Assembly: GCF_000729995.1 (NCBI RefSeq)
Contig: NZ_JNFG01000025.1
Location: 1 to 64,000 of the forward strand
Source of the DNA: Caballeronia sordidicola
GTDB lineage: Bacteria > Pseudomonadota > Gammaproteobacteria > Burkholderiales > Burkholderiaceae
Length of the DNA stretch: 64,000 nucleotides
Direction: 5' to 3'
How positions within the stretch are numbered: the first letter of the stretch is position 1; each line of letters opens with the position of its first letter. Under the pieces are notes generated by a model. That model was not told where the DNA came from and searched no databases. It worked only from the letters and a program-made list of their open reading frames with translations. A program made the translations under genes and the position numbers. This document shows, one piece after another, positions 52,953 through 61,614 of the stretch.

Positions 52953-54185
52953 TCACATCGGCAAGGCGTGGCTTTGAGCGGCTATATCTTCGTAGAATCG
53001 ATACAACTGCTCGATTGTCGCCTCATGCAGCGGGATTACGATGTTCAGATGGTCCATTCCTTCAATGGTCGGATTGACGTACCAGACGCCCTTTTTCCGG
53101 GTGAGCTGCTCATCCTTGGTCACTGTTTCGTGTGCATGGCCGATAGGAAACTGGGCGGAGGGTACGCTAACCAGGCCATCATTCGGACGCCACGCGGCAA
53201 AACCGCCAGCTAGGTCCTTTCTGTTCAACCCGACCGCTGCGGCGCTCGGCTTCAGAATAACGTTCATGTTTGCCTGCGGGATACGAATCCCTTGCGGACC
53301 GGCGAAGGTGCCGTCGACAGCGTAGGAACTGTAGTACACGTTCTCCGACGTTTGCGCCCACGAATTCTGGAAATGCGCCGCTATGGTCGAGAGATCGTAG
53401 ATGCAGCCGTCCTGCGTTTTCCAGACCGGGCTTTCGAACGCGCGACGAATATAGTCGTCAAATCCTTGGCCTTCCTCACGCTCCAGTCCCCATTGCTGCA
53501 GGTTGAAGTCGTAGATCGGCTCGGACGTTGCAAGTCCCGCGAGCGCTGCCGTGTTGACCATGAGATCGCGGATGAAGATCGGGAATTGGCCGACATCGTC
53601 TGCGGTGAGCGCTCCGTTGTGAACGCCTGAAACCGACGTCGCGCTGTGCACCCATTTCTTCCCGCCTGCAAATAGCGGAGAGCTCGGTGCTTCTCTCGGC
53701 CCAGGCTCAAAACCCGCTTCGTCCGCGTCGCCGTGCTCGAGCAGCTGGATCAATGTTCGCGACGTCGGGCCACCCATGCTATGCCCGATCAAATGCACCT
53801 TGTGCGCCTCGCTCCATTGCGGATAAACGCCGGGATAACTGCGGCCATAGCGAGTGTGGCCGTATCTGGCGGAGTGAACTGCGCCGTAGTCCACCACACC
53901 GCCGACGAGGTAGGTGTACAACTCGCAGGCGCGGTCCCAGTTGCTGGAAATCGGTCCCATGGACGCTGTGAATGTCTCGTAGCCTTGTGCTTTGAGATGT
54001 TCCTGGACGTCACCTTTTGCGCCGCCCCAATAACGGAATTTCTGTCCGAACAATTCATCCCGGCCCCACGCGCACATTCCGTGGACAAGAACGATTGGGT
54101 ACTCGTTGTGCGTGTGCTTGGCGGAGACAGAATGCGATACCGCTTTTTTAGTGGCCGCAACGGGAGCCGTTTTGGAAACTGTCAT
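52953..54185 (-). CDS. Triacylglycerol lipase-like hydrolase (family I.5-like)
   Basis: A 410-residue lipase resembling the large lipases of Bacillus/Geobacillus and Staphylococcus (family I.5/I.6). The core begins EYPIVLVHGMCAWGRDELFG, the nucleophile motif is HLIGHSMGG (Ser136), and the family features YWGG and SLFAGGKKWVHSATSVSGVHNG are present. The catalytic Asp is in PNDGLVSVPSAQFP and the His in GMDHLNIV. There is no recognisable signal peptide; the first 25 residues are polar and Lys/Ser-rich. Gram-positive-type lipases are unusual in this lineage, so transfer is possible. Confidence 0.88.
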   Translation of the reverse strand: MTVSKTAPVAATKKAVSHSVSAKHTHNEYPIVLVHGMCAWGRDELFGQKFRYWGGAKGDVQEHLKAQGYETFTASMGPISSNWDRACELYTYLVGGVVDYGAVHSARYGHTRYGRSYPGVYPQWSEAHKVHLIGHSMGGPTSRTLIQLLEHGDADEAGFEPGPREAPSSPLFAGGKKWVHSATSVSGVHNGALTADDVGQFPIFIRDLMVNTAALAGLATSEPIYDFNLQQWGLEREEGQGFDDYIRRAFESPVWKTQDGCIYDLSTIAAHFQNSWAQTSENVYYSSYAVDGTFAGPQGIRIPQANMNVILKPSAAAVGLNRKDLAGGFAAWRPNDGLVSVPSAQFPIGHAHETVTKDEQLTRKKGVWYVNPTIEGMDHLNIVIPLHEATIEQLYRFYEDIAAQSHALPM

Positions 54186-54403
54186 GATGATTCCCTAACT
54201 CGAAGACTGAGAAGCCACGTGAAGCTGGCAACTGGAAAGGCGTAAATCACGCCTCGGTCTGGCAGTGCGAGAGGAAATCTAGTGATACTTCCTTGCGTGG
54301 GATATAGGAAAAATCGGAAAAATCCGAGGGGTTCACAAGACGGTTTGGCACCGCCCTAGTGAGCACAACGTCACGCGCGGCAAGTCACGTCGCGCGCTGG
54401 TGG

Positions 54404-54808
54404 TTAAGCACGCCGCCGCGTGCTCCATAAAATGCAGGCAATCAGCGCAAGCTGCAAAGGCAGCCGCACGAGCAATATCCACGATGGAACTTGTGAGAAC
54501 TGCTCCGCGTGTTGATACATGAATACGTTGGCGGGCGTAACGGCAATGGTCAGCAGCGTCAGCCCAATGCCCGCTGCACTTCGCGTACGTTTGATCATCA
54601 CGCCGATCGCACCAAGCAACTCGAAAACGCCGCTCACAATGACGGCCAGGAGTGGGAAGGGAATATAGGACGGCACGATTTGCACGAAGAGCGGCGTGTA
54701 CAAGAAGTGGCACGCGCCGCCAATCAGGAAATACAGGAACACGAACCACAGTCCAATGTGCTGGCCCACGGACATTCTTCTAGTCGATGAAAATCTGAGT
54801 GAGGACAT
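54404..54808 (-). CDS. DoxX-like integral membrane protein
   Basis: A 134-residue protein with four predicted helices: IGLWFVFLYFLIGGACHFLY, FPLLAVIVSGVFELLGAIGVMI, IGLTLLTIAVTPANVFMYQ and WILLVRLPLQLALIACILW. ATP-, metal- and redox-site motifs are absent. ATG 54775 (MSVGQHIG) could be the true start. It resembles DoxX/DoxD-like small membrane proteins, but the family call is by topology and the short segment FELLGAIGVM, so it is tentative. Confidence 0.65.
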   Translation of the reverse strand: MSSLRFSSTRRMSVGQHIGLWFVFLYFLIGGACHFLYTPLFVQIVPSYIPFPLLAVIVSGVFELLGAIGVMIKRTRSAAGIGLTLLTIAVTPANVFMYQHAEQFSQVPSWILLVRLPLQLALIACILWSTRRRA

Positions 54809-54929
54809 GCGTGAGCAAGCACCGTGTTATTGAAGCTGATTCGATGACAGCGCGGACTTTGCGCCAGGCTTGTCGATCGCGGGATATGAATCACCGCCGA
54901 CGCGACACGATGACCCAAATCGACGGCCC

Positions 54930-54966
54930 AAAACAAAAAACCGCCCAGCAAGCTGGGCGGTTTTTC
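54930..54966 (-). terminator. Rho-independent terminator of tRNA-Pro
   Basis: CCGCCCAG (54941-54948) pairs with CTGGGCGG (54953-54960) around CAAG, with an A run on the left and TTTTT on the right. On the minus strand the hairpin is followed by a T run, giving a terminator a few bases past the tRNA 3' end; it may also work on the plus strand. Confidence 0.85.
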
Positions 54967-54974
54967 ATTAATTC

Positions 54975-55051
54975 TGGTCGGGGTGAGAGGATTCGAACCT
55001 CCGGCCTCTACGTCCCGAACGTAGCGCTCTACCAGGCTAAGCTACACCCCG
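54975..55051 (-). tRNA. tRNA-Pro (anticodon CGG)
   Basis: A 77-base tRNA on the minus strand with encoded CCA. The acceptor stem CGGGGTG pairs with CACCCCG, the anticodon stem-loop CTACG-TTCGGGA-CGTAG puts CGG at the anticodon (reads CCG), and the T arm carries GGTTCGAATCC. It sits between the DoxX-like gene and ispB, with its own terminator. Confidence 0.96.
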
Positions 55052-55082
55052 AATGTTCACTCAGAGACGGTTTGTTTCCTTT

Positions 55083-56075
55083 TCAGGACTGTCTCGCCGT
55101 CGAGTAAGAACATAATTCTAGCAGGCTCTCTTTAAAAATGGAATCTGGAAACGAAGAAATTGCTTTCGCCGCCGCCTGGGCTTCCTGTCGTGCACATTTC
55201 AGCGTGTGATCCAGCGCGCCTGACTTCGTAATGGCTTCAAAGATGGTGTCGAATTTATCGGTGCCACCTTGTTCGATTGCCTCACGCGCAAGCGCTGCCT
55301 GTTCGGCCGACCCGTGCTCCATCAGATAGATGAGGGGCAGCGTGGGTTTGCCTTCGCGCAGATCGTCGCCCGCGTTTTTGCCCATCGATTCCGCCGTGCC
55401 GGTGTAATCGAGCCAATCGTCCATGATCTGGAAGGCCGTGCCAATGCGCCGGCCAAACTCTGCCGCCGCCGCTTCCGTCCGGGCATCCGACCCCGACAAA
55501 ACCGCGCCGAGTTGTGCTGCCGCTTCGAAAAGCTTGGCCGTCTTGTAGCGGATCACCTGCATGTAGCGCGCTTCGTCTACGTCCGGATCGTGCATGTTGA
55601 GCAATTGCAGCACTTCGCCTTCCGAGATCACGTTCGTCGCAACGGACAGTATCTCCATCACACGCATCTTGCCCACGCCGACCATCATTTCGAAGGAGCG
55701 CGAGTACAGGAAGTCGCCGACGAGCACGCTCGCCGCGTTGCCGAACAGCGCATTCGCGGTTTTCCGGCCGCGCCGGAGATCGGATTCGTCGACTACGTCA
55801 TCGTGCAGCAGCGTGGCCGTATGAATGAACTCGACGACCGCGGCCAGCTCGTGCCGGTGCCCGGTGGTGTCGCCGAGCGCGCCTGCGACCAGCAACAGCA
55901 ACGCTGGCCGGAGCCGTTTGCCGCCGGCCCCGATGATGTACTCGGAGATCTGGTTGATCAGCATCACTTCGGATGCCAGGCGCTGCCGGATGACGCGATT
56001 GACCTGCTGCATGTCCTCGGCGATAGGCTCGAGCACGTTGGCGGCGTTTGGGGAGGAAGTGGCAGTGGACGACAT
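55083..56075 (-). CDS. ispB: IspB: octaprenyl diphosphate synthase
   Basis: Trans-prenyltransferase making the ubiquinone side chain (ubiquinone Q8 in Burkholderia). The 330 residues start at ATG 56075; a longer TTG start at 56084 adds three residues. The first Asp-rich motif is LLHDDVVDES and the second is QIMDDWLDYTG; GAGGKRLRPALLLL is the N-terminal family signature. It supplies the substrate chain for the pathway containing Coq7, encoded at the start of the window. Confidence 0.95.
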   Translation of the reverse strand: MSSTATSSPNAANVLEPIAEDMQQVNRVIRQRLASEVMLINQISEYIIGAGGKRLRPALLLLVAGALGDTTGHRHELAAVVEFIHTATLLHDDVVDESDLRRGRKTANALFGNAASVLVGDFLYSRSFEMMVGVGKMRVMEILSVATNVISEGEVLQLLNMHDPDVDEARYMQVIRYKTAKLFEAAAQLGAVLSGSDARTEAAAAEFGRRIGTAFQIMDDWLDYTGTAESMGKNAGDDLREGKPTLPLIYLMEHGSAEQAALAREAIEQGGTDKFDTIFEAITKSGALDHTLKCARQEAQAAAKAISSFPDSIFKESLLELCSYSTARQS

Positions 56076-56283
56076 GATCGGCAATTAGGATAGTGCCGCG
56101 AATTATAAGGCGAATCGGCCGATAGCCGCCTCTAAAGACGCCTCGGACCAACCGCGGGCGGCGCCGCGACAAGCCTGATGCGCGGCGTCAAGCGGCAAAA
56201 ATCGCAATAATAGTGCGTGCATGCTCCGTGCATGTTGCTCTGCCCGGGCTACAGCCGCCACGTTTTCGCGATGCACAAGGGTT

Positions 56284-56312
56284 TTGACGGAGGGCCTAAC
56301 TCTCTGTATAAT
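56284..56312 (+). promoter_or_regulatory. Strong sigma-70 promoter for rplU-rpmA
   Basis: TTGACG (56284-56289) and a perfect TATAAT (56307-56312) with exactly 17 bases between. The start site near 56319 gives a leader of about 47 bases before rplU. The match is near consensus, as expected for a ribosomal-protein operon. Confidence 0.88.
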
Positions 56313-56365
56313 CACGCGTTTTCGCGCACGGTGTGCGGAAAAATGAATTCAGAGTGAGGTTCTCA

Positions 56366-56680
56366 ATGTACGCGGTCATAAAAACCGGTGGCAAGCAGTA
56401 TAAGGTTGCTGTCGGCGAAAAATTGAAAGTAGAACAGATACCGGCAGACATTGACGCTGAAATCACGCTCGACCAGGTTCTCGCAGTAGGCGAAGGTGAA
56501 TCGATTCAGTTCGGTGCACCGCTGGTCAGTGGGGCTTCCGTCATAGCTACCGTCGTGTCCCAGGGTCGTCATAAGAAGGTTACGATCTTCAAGATGCGTC
56601 GCCGGAAGCACTACCAAAAGCACGCTGGCCATCGCCAGAACTACACCGAATTGCGTATCGACGCTATCAACGCTGCATAA
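56366..56680 (+). CDS. rplU: Ribosomal protein bL21
   Basis: Large-subunit protein L21, which binds 23S rRNA. The start is ATG 56366 (MYAVIKTGGKQYKVAVGEKL), behind GTGAGGT; an in-frame stretch to 56333 is leader. The 104 residues have the usual length and the RNA-binding C-terminal IFKMRRRKHYQKHAGHRQNYTE. It is followed 39 bases later by rpmA, its usual partner. Confidence 0.98.
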   Translation: MYAVIKTGGKQYKVAVGEKLKVEQIPADIDAEITLDQVLAVGEGESIQFGAPLVSGASVIATVVSQGRHKKVTIFKMRRRKHYQKHAGHRQNYTELRIDAINAA

Positions 56681-56719
56681 GCGTTGAGTCGATAAGCTAA
56701 ACGGTCAAGGAGCTATTAA

Positions 56720-56980
56720 ATGGCACACAAAAAAGCAGGCGGGTCATCCCGCAATGGTCGCGACTCTGAATCAAAGCGCCTCGGCGTGAAGGTTTACGGC
56801 GGCCAGGCAATCAACGCAGGCGGCATCATCGTGCGTCAGCGCGGTACGCGCATGCACCCGGGCGATAACGTCGGCATGGGCAAGGATCACACCTTGTTCG
56901 CGCTGACCGACGGCCACGTCACGTTTTCGACGAAGGGCGCAGCAAAGAAGCATCTGGTCAACGTAGTCCCGGCTGCCTAA
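56720..56980 (+). CDS. rpmA: Ribosomal protein bL27
   Basis: Large-subunit protein L27 near the peptidyl-transferase centre. The 86 residues start MAHKKAGGSSRNGRDSESKRLGVK and contain the GGIIVRQRGTRMHPG motif. The N-terminal AHKKAGGS tail begins right after the initiator methionine, so there is no Firmicutes-type cleaved extension. A strong terminator follows. Confidence 0.98.
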   Translation: MAHKKAGGSSRNGRDSESKRLGVKVYGGQAINAGGIIVRQRGTRMHPGDNVGMGKDHTLFALTDGHVTFSTKGAAKKHLVNVVPAA

Positions 56981-57012
56981 GGTTTATCAAGGCACGGGCT
57001 TCAGGACCGGAA

Positions 57013-57044
57013 AAGGCCCCGCGAAGTTCGCGGGGCCTTTTTTT
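57013..57044 (+). terminator. Rho-independent terminator after rpmA
   Basis: A perfect 13-bp inverted repeat, AAGGCCCCGCGAA (57013-57025) and TTCGCGGGGCCTT (57027-57039), with a T run to 57044. It is the strongest hairpin in this part of the window. Confidence 0.92.
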
Positions 57045-57200
57045 ATTGGCCGGTCTTCTTGACGCGGCCAAGCAGTGACATATATCGAATGGCCTAGTGG
57101 CTGGCATCGGCCGGTCGCGGCAGAATAGGGCGTCGGCTGGAGTTGGCTTTTTCAGGGCTTGCTCCAGTCCCCCGCAAAGTAAAACGGGACGGAGCAACTC

Positions 57201-58331
57201 ATGAAGTTCATTGACGAAGCGAGAATTGAAGTCATCGCCGGCGACGGAGGGGATGGCAGCGCGTCGATGCGGCGCGAGAAGTTCGTCCCGTTCGGTGGAC
57301 CGGACGGCGGCGACGGCGGCCGGGGCGGCAGCGTGTATGCGGTTGCGGATCGCAACATCAATACGCTGATCGACTACCGGTACGCGAAGAAACACCAGGC
57401 CCGTAACGGCGAAAACGGCCGCGGCGCGGACTGCTACGGCAAGGGCGGCGACGACATCATCTTGCGCATGCCAGTCGGTACGATCATCGCGGACACGGAA
57501 ACGGGCGAGTTGATCGCGGATCTGACCGAGCACAACCAGAGCGTGCTGATCGCTCACGGCGGCGCGGGCGGTCTCGGCAACCTGCACTTCAAGTCGAGTA
57601 CGAACCGCGCGCCGCGCCAGAAGACGGAAGGCAAGCCCGGCGACCGGCGCATGCTGCGCCTCGAGCTGAAAGTACTCGCCGACGTCGGTTTGCTCGGCAT
57701 GCCGAACGCGGGCAAGTCCACGTTCATCACGGCAGTGTCGAACGCGCGGCCGAAAATTGCCGACTATCCGTTCACCACGCTCGCGCCGAACCTTGGCGTG
57801 GTGCGTGTGGGACCGGAAAAGAGCTTCGTGATTGCGGATATTCCTGGCTTGATCGAAGGCGCGGCGGAAGGCGCAGGCCTCGGTCACCGGTTCCTCCGGC
57901 ACCTGCAGCGCACCGGCGTGCTGCTGCATCTCGTCGATCTGGCCCCGTTCGATGACGCCGTCGATCCCGTCGTGGAAGCGCGCGCGATCGTCAACGAATT
58001 GCGCAAATATGACGAGGCGCTGTATGAAAAACCGCGCTGGCTCGTGCTGAACAAGCTCGACATGGTGCCGGACGAAGACCGTAAATCGCGCGTGGCGGAC
58101 TTCATCAAGCGTTATGAGTGGGATGGTCCGGTGTTCGAAATCTCGGCGCTGACGGGGCAGGGTTGCGAAAGTCTCACGTACGCCATCTTTGATTACATCT
58201 CGAAGAATTCAGATGCTTCGCGGGCAGCGGAAGCCGAAGATCTCGCCGCGGACGTCCGTTTCCGCGACGAGCCCGCCGTCGTAGCGCCACAGCCCGCGCC
58301 GGAGATCGACGAAGACGAAGACGAAGCGTAA
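57201..58331 (+). CDS. obgE: ObgE (CgtA): ribosome-associated GTPase
   Basis: Essential GTPase in 50S assembly and stress signalling. The 376 residues have the Gly-rich Obg fold (MKFIDEARIEVIAGDGGDGSASMRREKFVPFGGPDGG), P-loop GMPNAGKST (166-174), the switch region FTTLAPNLGVV, G3 DIPGLIEGA, G4 NKLD, and an acidic C-terminal tail (EIDEDEDEA). It often follows rplU-rpmA; here the rpmA terminator and a 156-base gap separate them, so it needs its own promoter. Confidence 0.97.
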   Translation: MKFIDEARIEVIAGDGGDGSASMRREKFVPFGGPDGGDGGRGGSVYAVADRNINTLIDYRYAKKHQARNGENGRGADCYGKGGDDIILRMPVGTIIADTETGELIADLTEHNQSVLIAHGGAGGLGNLHFKSSTNRAPRQKTEGKPGDRRMLRLELKVLADVGLLGMPNAGKSTFITAVSNARPKIADYPFTTLAPNLGVVRVGPEKSFVIADIPGLIEGAAEGAGLGHRFLRHLQRTGVLLHLVDLAPFDDAVDPVVEARAIVNELRKYDEALYEKPRWLVLNKLDMVPDEDRKSRVADFIKRYEWDGPVFEISALTGQGCESLTYAIFDYISKNSDASRAAEAEDLAADVRFRDEPAVVAPQPAPEIDEDEDEA

Positions 58332-58379
58332 TAGTTTGGCCCGTGGTTATCGAAGCAAATCCGAGGAGAAATGCGTCAG

Positions 58380-59498
58380 ATGCGTTCCGTCATAGCCGCT
58401 TCGAAGCGACTCGTAGTGAAAGTGGGATCGAGCCTGGTGACCAACGACGGGCGCGGGCTCGACCACGCGGCCATCGCGCGCTGGGCGGCACAGATTGCCG
58501 CGTTGCGCGGGCAAGGCAAGGAAGTCGTGCTGGTCAGTTCCGGTGCGATCGCCGAGGGTATTCATCGCTTGGGCTGGACGAAGCGGCCGCGTGAAATTGA
58601 TGAATTGCAGGCGGCCGCCGCTGTTGGACAGATGGGCTTGGCGCAAGTCTACGAAAGCAGTTTCGGCAAGCACGGCATGCGCACTGCGCAGATTCTCCTT
58701 ACCCACGCCGATCTCGCCGACCGCGAACGCTATCTGAACGCACGCTCAACGCTGCTCACCTTGCTGCGCCTGGGTTGCGTGCCAATCATCAATGAAAACG
58801 ACACCGTCATCACCGACGAAATCAAGTTCGGCGACAACGATACGCTCGGTGCGCTGGTAGCGAACCTCATAGAAGGCGACGCGCTGATTATCCTCACCGA
58901 TCAACGCGGCCTGTTTACCGCCGATCCACGCCACGATCCCACGGCCACGCTGGTCGAACAGGCCGATGCGGGCACACCCGAACTTGAGGCCATGGCGGGC
59001 GGCGCGGGTTCGAGCCTGGGACGTGGCGGCATGCTGACGAAGATTCTCGCGGCGAAACGCGCGGCGCACAGCGGGGCCAATACGGTAATTGCGAGCGGGC
59101 GGGAGTCGGATGTCCTGACCCGGCTGGCATCGGGCGAGATGATCGGTACACAATTAATGGCGCGCACAGCCCGTATGGCGGCCCGCAAGCAATGGATGGC
59201 CGACCATTTGCAGGTGCGTGGCCACGTGGTTATTGACGACGGTGCGGTTGAGAAGCTCACTGCGGACGGAAAAAGCTTGCTGCCAATTGGCGTGATCGAT
59301 GTTCACGGCGCGTTCGAGCGTGGCGAAGTGATCGCGTGCATGAATCCGGGCGGACAGGAAGTGGCGCGCGGCATCACGAATTACAGCAGCTCTGAGGCGC
59401 GCTTGATCCAGCGTCGGCCGAGCGGTGAAATTGAGACGGTGTTGGGGTATATGCTCGAGCCTGAGCTGATTCATCGGGACAATCTGGTGCTGGCGTAA
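58380..59498 (+). CDS. proB: ProB: glutamate 5-kinase
   Basis: First step of proline synthesis; phosphorylates glutamate. The 372 residues start MRSVIAASKRLVVKVGSSLV; ATG 58371 would add MRQ, and its ribosome site AGGAG lies only two bases away, while 58380 is 11 bases from it. The kinase motifs VVLVSSGAIAEG, INENDTV and FGDNDTLGALVANLI are present, with LTDQRGLFTADPR. The C-terminal PUA domain (about 280-365) is intact. It follows obgE with about 40 bases between, and probably shares its transcript. Confidence 0.95.
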   Translation: MRSVIAASKRLVVKVGSSLVTNDGRGLDHAAIARWAAQIAALRGQGKEVVLVSSGAIAEGIHRLGWTKRPREIDELQAAAAVGQMGLAQVYESSFGKHGMRTAQILLTHADLADRERYLNARSTLLTLLRLGCVPIINENDTVITDEIKFGDNDTLGALVANLIEGDALIILTDQRGLFTADPRHDPTATLVEQADAGTPELEAMAGGAGSSLGRGGMLTKILAAKRAAHSGANTVIASGRESDVLTRLASGEMIGTQLMARTARMAARKQWMADHLQVRGHVVIDDGAVEKLTADGKSLLPIGVIDVHGAFERGEVIACMNPGGQEVARGITNYSSSEARLIQRRPSGEIETVLGYMLEPELIHRDNLVLA

Positions 59499-59981
59499 GC
59501 AGCGAGGCGCCTGCCCAACAAAAAAAGTCGCCGATCTCAGTTGCACCTCAAGCTTAATGGACGGTGTGCAACGTTGCGGCGCCAGCTATTTTGCTCCGTG
59601 AGCGCCATTCTTTCGGCTAAACGCGGTTGTTTCTGCAGTTTTACCTACCGAATTGCCTTCCTGGCCAGCCGATATTTTGTCGGTGCTCGATGCGTCCTTA
59701 TGCTCGAGGTCGCGCGACGTTAGGCCCGTGACGGCACGTGCCATACGCTGGCATGCGTATTCGGACAACAGCCTCGAGTCGAGCAGGGTCACCGTTATTT
59801 CTCCACTTATCACGCGTTACCAAATCTTTCCCTCAAATTGTATGTGAGTGATTAATCAATCGGCGATAGTTGCGACAAATTATCTCTGTTGGGAGAAGGT
59901 TTCCTGCACCACGATGTCTTGCTCCACAAAAAAGCCCGCTGACCGTCAGGTGCAGCGGGCTTTTTTCACCAGTCTTCCGAT
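59499..59981. other. proB to CNP1-like gene intergenic region
   Basis: A 483-base convergent gap. Open frames on the plus strand (for example 59541-59723 and 59653-59847) are short and not protein-like. The only clear element is the strong terminator at 59928-59966. No RNA gene was recognised, although a small RNA cannot be excluded by eye. Confidence 0.55.
59928..59966. terminator. Bidirectional Rho-independent terminator between proB and the CNP1-like gene
   Basis: A perfect 14-bp inverted repeat, AAAAAAGCCCGCTG (59928-59941) and CAGCGGGCTTTTTT (59953-59966), with A/T runs at both ends. It terminates the CNP1-like gene (minus) and can also stop read-through from proB (plus). Confidence 0.9.
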
Positions 59982-60536
59982 CTAGTGATAGTTCGAAACC
60001 GCAGTCCGTTTCATCTGGATGTTCGACACAATCTGCTTGGCCGACCCTGTCGGCAGCTTGTTCGAGCAGAAGTAATCTTGATACAGCGCCGCGTGGTACG
60101 CGTTCAACTCGCCGTTTTCGATGCGTCGAAAATCGTTCTCGACCGTGCGGTCCCAGTCGGTCTGGTCCTCATTAATGCTCGCATACAGGCGCCAGTTATA
60201 GTTATCGCAGCGAATGCCTTCGTAATTGACGTTGCGCGCGCCCGCCGGACTTTTCACGACAACCGTGTAGCGGATGATGCCGTCGGTTCCCACGCTGAGC
60301 GAGTCTTTATCGATGAAAAAACTCAGCGGCGTATTGTTCGACACCGTAAATTCCAGGAGACTCGCGTCCTTTGGCAGCGGAGGCAGGGTGTCGACCTTGT
60401 TTTCGACCCAGTTCGGCTTGCGGTCCATGAGGTAGACGAACGCGCTGTCGTCCTTGTTGGTCGGCTTGGCGCTGCCGCAACCGGCAAGCACGGCAAGGGC
60501 GGCCGCGGATGCCGCGAACAATGCAATGGCTTTCAA
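59982..60536 (-). CDS. CNP1-like family lipoprotein
   Basis: A 184-residue protein with a lipoprotein signal (ALAVLAGCGS; Cys19 as the acylation site). The mature part resembles the CNP1-like family found in Betaproteobacteria, with IRYTVVVKSPAGARNVNYEGIRCDNYNWR and ALYQDYFC segments. Two cysteines (in GIRCDN and DYFCSN) may form a disulphide. Function unknown; the family is commonly adjacent to rppH, as here. Confidence 0.85.
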   Translation of the reverse strand: MKAIALFAASAAALAVLAGCGSAKPTNKDDSAFVYLMDRKPNWVENKVDTLPPLPKDASLLEFTVSNNTPLSFFIDKDSLSVGTDGIIRYTVVVKSPAGARNVNYEGIRCDNYNWRLYASINEDQTDWDRTVENDFRRIENGELNAYHAALYQDYFCSNKLPTGSAKQIVSNIQMKRTAVSNYH

Positions 60537-60666
60537 TTCTTTATTTCCCGAGGTTGATGCAGAAGCGACTGCAAATCGATCGTGCTGCGTGATTACGCCG
60601 CGATAGTCCCGCTAAGGGAGCGCGCCGGCATGTCAAACACGCAAGCCCAGCCTTTGACGCTGCACG

Positions 60667-60700
60667 AAAAAAAGCGGCGGGCGTTGCCGCACCGCCGCTT
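60667..60700 (-). terminator. Rho-independent terminator after rppH
   Basis: AAGCGGCGG (60672-60680) pairs with CCGCCGCTT (60692-60700). On the minus strand the hairpin is followed by a run of about seven T. It lies just beyond the rppH stop codon. Confidence 0.85.
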
Positions 60701-60715
60701 CGAATGACACACGTC

Positions 60716-61366
60716 CTAATCCCGCAAAGGACGTTGTGCGTAGATGTGCAGCTCTTCGGTCACCGAACATTCTGCCTGAATGACACTACCGTTAGCAGAA
60801 ACGGTCGCATCCTCCATGGTCATGCCCTGAATCACGCGTGGATACCGGTTGGCATGATGCGCCATCCGTTCCGCGCGCTCAGCACGCACGACTGCGCGCC
60901 TCAGAAAGCGAGAAAGTTCCGTGAGCGCAAGCTGATATACATCCCGCTTGAACTCGATCACCGCGTCGAGCGGGACCCAATACTCATTCCACCGCCAGGC
61001 ATCGAATTCCGGATGATCCGTCGCACGCAAACAAATGTCACAGTCACGGCCCACCATGCGTAACAAAAACCAGATCTGTTTCTGTCCGCGATAGTGTCCG
61101 CGCACCTCGCGCTTGATGAACTTATCCGGCACCTCATAACGCAGCCAGTCGCGGGTTCGACCCACGACCTTCACATGCTCCGGAAGCAAGCCGGTTTCTT
61201 CGTGTAACTCCCGATACATCGCTTGCACAGGGGTCTCACCGTACTTGATGCCCCCTTGCGGAAACTGCCAGGAATGTTCACGTAGCCGCTTGCCCCAAAA
61301 CACTTCATTGTGCGCGTTCAAGAGGATGATGCCGACGTTCGGGCGAAAGCCTTCACGATCCAGCAT
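60716..61366 (-). CDS. rppH: RppH: RNA pyrophosphohydrolase
   Basis: Nudix enzyme that removes 5' pyrophosphate from mRNA to start decay. ATG 61366 (MLDREGFRPNVGIILLN) gives 216 residues. The Nudix box GGIKYGETPVQAMYRELHEETGL is complete and WGKRLREHSWQFPQGG is the RppH-specific lead. A C-terminal extension of about 55 residues is longer than in E. coli RppH (176 residues). A TATAAT lies upstream on the minus strand (61405-61400). Divergent from proS. Confidence 0.95.
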   Translation of the reverse strand: MLDREGFRPNVGIILLNAHNEVFWGKRLREHSWQFPQGGIKYGETPVQAMYRELHEETGLLPEHVKVVGRTRDWLRYEVPDKFIKREVRGHYRGQKQIWFLLRMVGRDCDICLRATDHPEFDAWRWNEYWVPLDAVIEFKRDVYQLALTELSRFLRRAVVRAERAERMAHHANRYPRVIQGMTMEDATVSANGSVIQAECSVTEELHIYAQRPLRD

Positions 61367-61517
61367 ACAACCACCTTCGAATCCTTTAAAATTGCTTTGA
61401 TTATAAACAGATAACGGGCCTGGCGCACCGGCACGAACCCGAATCGGGATTCGTTTCGCCTGAGTGCCAGGGATGCCGGGGCGGTCGGCCAACGCCTTAC
61501 CGCATCGCTGTCCCGTC

Positions 61518-61560
61518 GTTCACTCGTTCACTCGTTCCGCACGTTCTGCATGTTCCGCAG
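61518..61560. repeat. Tandem short repeats in the rppH-proS gap
   Basis: Two copies of GTTCACTC (61518-61533) are followed by three 9-bp units GTTCCGCAC, GTTCTGCAT, GTTCCGCAG (61534-61560). This is a microsatellite-like array in the divergent promoter region about 55 bases before proS. Copy number could vary between strains. Confidence 0.6.
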
Positions 61561-61614
61561 GTTTGGGTCAAAAACCCATTCAATCGACGCGCTCCCGCAT
61601 TGGAAAATTTTTGA

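Noticed and set aside
54975..55051. tRNA-Pro as an integration site of a mobile element
   Set aside because: No integrase, no direct repeat of the tRNA 3' end and no island-like content were seen next to it.
57045..57200. An rRNA or small-RNA gene before obgE
   Set aside because: Only a 156-base gap with no recognisable structure beyond the rpmA terminator.
59541..59847. Short plus-strand frames in the proB-CNP1 gap
   Set aside because: They have no ribosome site, no homologue in my recollection and random-looking composition.
61518..61560. CRISPR-like array
   Set aside because: Units are 8-9 bp without spacers and no cas genes lie nearby.
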